Assembly: GCA_039111635.1 (NCBI GenBank)
Contig: JBCAQO010000012.1
Span: 558,001-622,000, forward strand
Direction of reading: 5' to 3'
Length of the DNA: 64,000 nt
From: Heterobasidion occidentale
Lineage: Eukaryota > Basidiomycota > Agaricomycetes > Russulales > Bondarzewiaceae
Notes under the pieces: generated by a model
What the model was told of the DNA's origin: nothing
What the model saw: only the letters and a program-made list of their open reading frames with translations
The model's database searches: none
Program-made: the position numbers and the translations under genes
Part shown: positions 62,701-64,000 of the stretch, one piece after another
Layout of the letters: every line of letters begins with the position of its first letter
Numbering within the stretch: the first letter of the stretch is position 1

Positions 62701-64000
62701 GATCCGCAAGACTTTCGTAATTAATGCGCCGTTAGGCTTGATATTCGATCAACCGACCATCAGCGGCCTTGCCTCAGAGGTTGATGCCCTCCGAAACGCT
62801 GATCTTGGACTAGCCAACGGTACTCCATCATCTGCTCAGCCTTCAGTCCACGACACGAGGAAGGCTGCTCCTAGTGTTGTCGAGTACGGGCGCGATTATG
62901 AAAGCTTAATGCCGAAGTTACGACCTTCGTATGCTCCTTTGCCAGCAGATTTCTCGTCTCGCCCATTGACGATATTCTTGACGGGTGCGACTGGGTTTTT
63001 GGGTGCCTTCATTCTTCGTGATCTTCTTGCGCGCGAAGGAAGAGTAAAAAAGGTGATATGCCATGTTCGTGCTTCAACAGCGGAAAAGGCATTGGAGCGC
63101 TTAAAAGAGGGTGCAAGTGATCGTGGCGTATGGGACGAAAGATGGATCTCAGCAGGTAGACTTGAAGTCGTCCGTGGAGATCTCGATCAGGAATTGTTCG
63201 GTCTTGGGGAGAGTGAGTGGGCGCGCATATCTCACGAGGTTGACGTTGTATTGCATAACGGTGCGCTTGTGAGTGATGACTCGCACGGACATTCAGCGCT
63301 CGTCTGATTATAGCTTTATTCAGGTTCACTGGGTGTATCCCTATGAGCGACTGCGGTCCGTGAACGTAGTTGGTACCCTGACCGCCATCGAACTCGCCTC
63401 CGTCGGCAAACAGAAGGCTCTTGTATTCGTCTCCTCCACATCTGCCATCGACACGGAACACTACGTACGTCTATCCGAATCGTTATCTCAAGGTGAAAAC
63501 GGAGGAGTCCCCGAGAGCGATGATCTCGAGGGAGCTAGGCATTCCCTGAAGACTGGTTACGGTCAGTCAAAGTGGGTTTCTGAAAAGCTACTTTTCGAGG
63601 CGGGAAGACGGGGATTACGAGGCCACATCGTGCGTCCTGGCTACGTCGTGGGCGCTTCCGACACTGCTGGTACGTTCAAATCTTTCAATTGAAAGTGTGA
63701 TCGAAGCTGATGGATTTGATGGAAGTTACCAACACCGATGATTTCATTTGGCGCATGGTCAAGGGTTGCATTCAGCTAGGCCTGGTCCCAAACATCAACA
63801 ATACGGTCAACATGGTTCCAGTCGATCATGTTGCTCGATGCACAGCGCTTGCGGCGATAGCTCCTCTTCCAGATGCCCCTCTTTCCGTTCTCCACGTGCA
63901 AGCATCTCCACTGCCCACGTTCAATGACATTTTATCATCGCTCGGTCACTATGGTTTCTCTACAAACCAATGCGAATATCTTGTCTGGCGGCGCAAGCTG
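59774..64000 (+). CDS. LYS2: L-2-aminoadipate reductase LYS2, partial (C-terminus off the right edge)
   Basis: Three-domain enzyme of fungal lysine synthesis: adenylates, tethers and reduces aminoadipate. Exons 59774-60862, 60914-61355, 61409-62392, 62442-63268, 63324-63669 and 63726 onward. The N-terminal part has [20 protein letters not shown]. Adenylation motifs: [29 protein letters not shown], then [38 protein letters not shown] and [13 protein letters not shown]. The carrier site is [14 protein letters not shown] (Ser for the phosphopantetheine arm), and the reductase has [17 protein letters not shown] and [23 protein letters not shown] and FTPLFFGA separate LYS2 from other NRPS-like reductases. 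The frame slips by one base at 60651-60655 (CVVQ followed by HPSADLG), where one G appears to be missing. Confidence 0.93.

Noticed and set aside
59774..64000. NRPS-like secondary-metabolite reductase instead of LYS2
   Set aside because: The LYS2-specific N-terminal region and the IAHDPIQRD and [10 protein letters not shown] segments identify primary lysine synthesis.

Overview
This is nuclear DNA of a filamentous basidiomycete, most likely an Agaricomycete. Genes are packed on both strands and cut by many short introns of about 45-70 nt. The gene content is typical of that group: FunK1 kinase, Sre1/SREBP, a CBM19-like secreted protein, LYS2 and a fungal flavin halogenase. All genes were read by hand-splicing. 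Where exon lengths sum to a multiple of three and the joins restore family motifs, confidence is high. No tRNA, rRNA, CRISPR array or recognisable transposon was seen.

Layout, left to right. 0-10 kb: a halogenase cut by the left edge (-), an unresolved gene (-), a truncated FunK1-like kinase (+), a C2H2+RING protein (+), a PARP-type zinc-finger protein (+) and a CBM19-like secreted protein (-). 10-20 kb: ribosomal protein eS26 (+), a Ysc84/SH3 actin-patch protein (+), the sterol regulator SREBP (+) and a second C2H2+RING protein (-) that is a paralogue of the first. 20-34 kb: an unresolved gene, a SUZ12-like VEFS-box Polycomb protein (-), cohesin regulator PDS5 (-) and, divergent from it, NAA15 of the NatA acetyltransferase (+). 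34-43 kb: D-amino-acid oxidase (+) converging on an MTH1-like Nudix hydrolase (-), which diverges from the BUR1/CDK9 kinase (+), then an amidohydrolase (+). 43-53 kb: HMG-CoA reductase (-), a gene-poor stretch, ribosomal protein eL42 (-) and an ERG26-type sterol dehydrogenase (-). 53-64 kb: a KHDC4-like KH protein (-), a zinc polyol dehydrogenase (-), an unresolved gene (-), a DUF4743/Nudix protein (-) and LYS2 (+), which runs off the right edge.

Three genes belong to sterol biology (SREBP, HMG-CoA reductase, ERG26-like), and three act in chromatin or transcription (SUZ12-like, PDS5, BUR1). Most of the rest is housekeeping. The halogenase is the only sign of specialised metabolism, and any cluster would lie off the left edge.

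The most unusual signals are: (1) a concentration of one-base losses in short homopolymers in the HMG-CoA reductase catalytic region, with similar breaks in the amidohydrolase and LYS2, while the residues between breaks stay conserved; (2) the paralogous C2H2+RING pair with identically placed last introns and equal 94-nt last exons; (3) several inferred GC-AG introns and micro-exons of 3-14 nt; (4) a FunK1 relative without an N-lobe and with HGD in place of HRD. I found no clearly undescribed multi-gene system.
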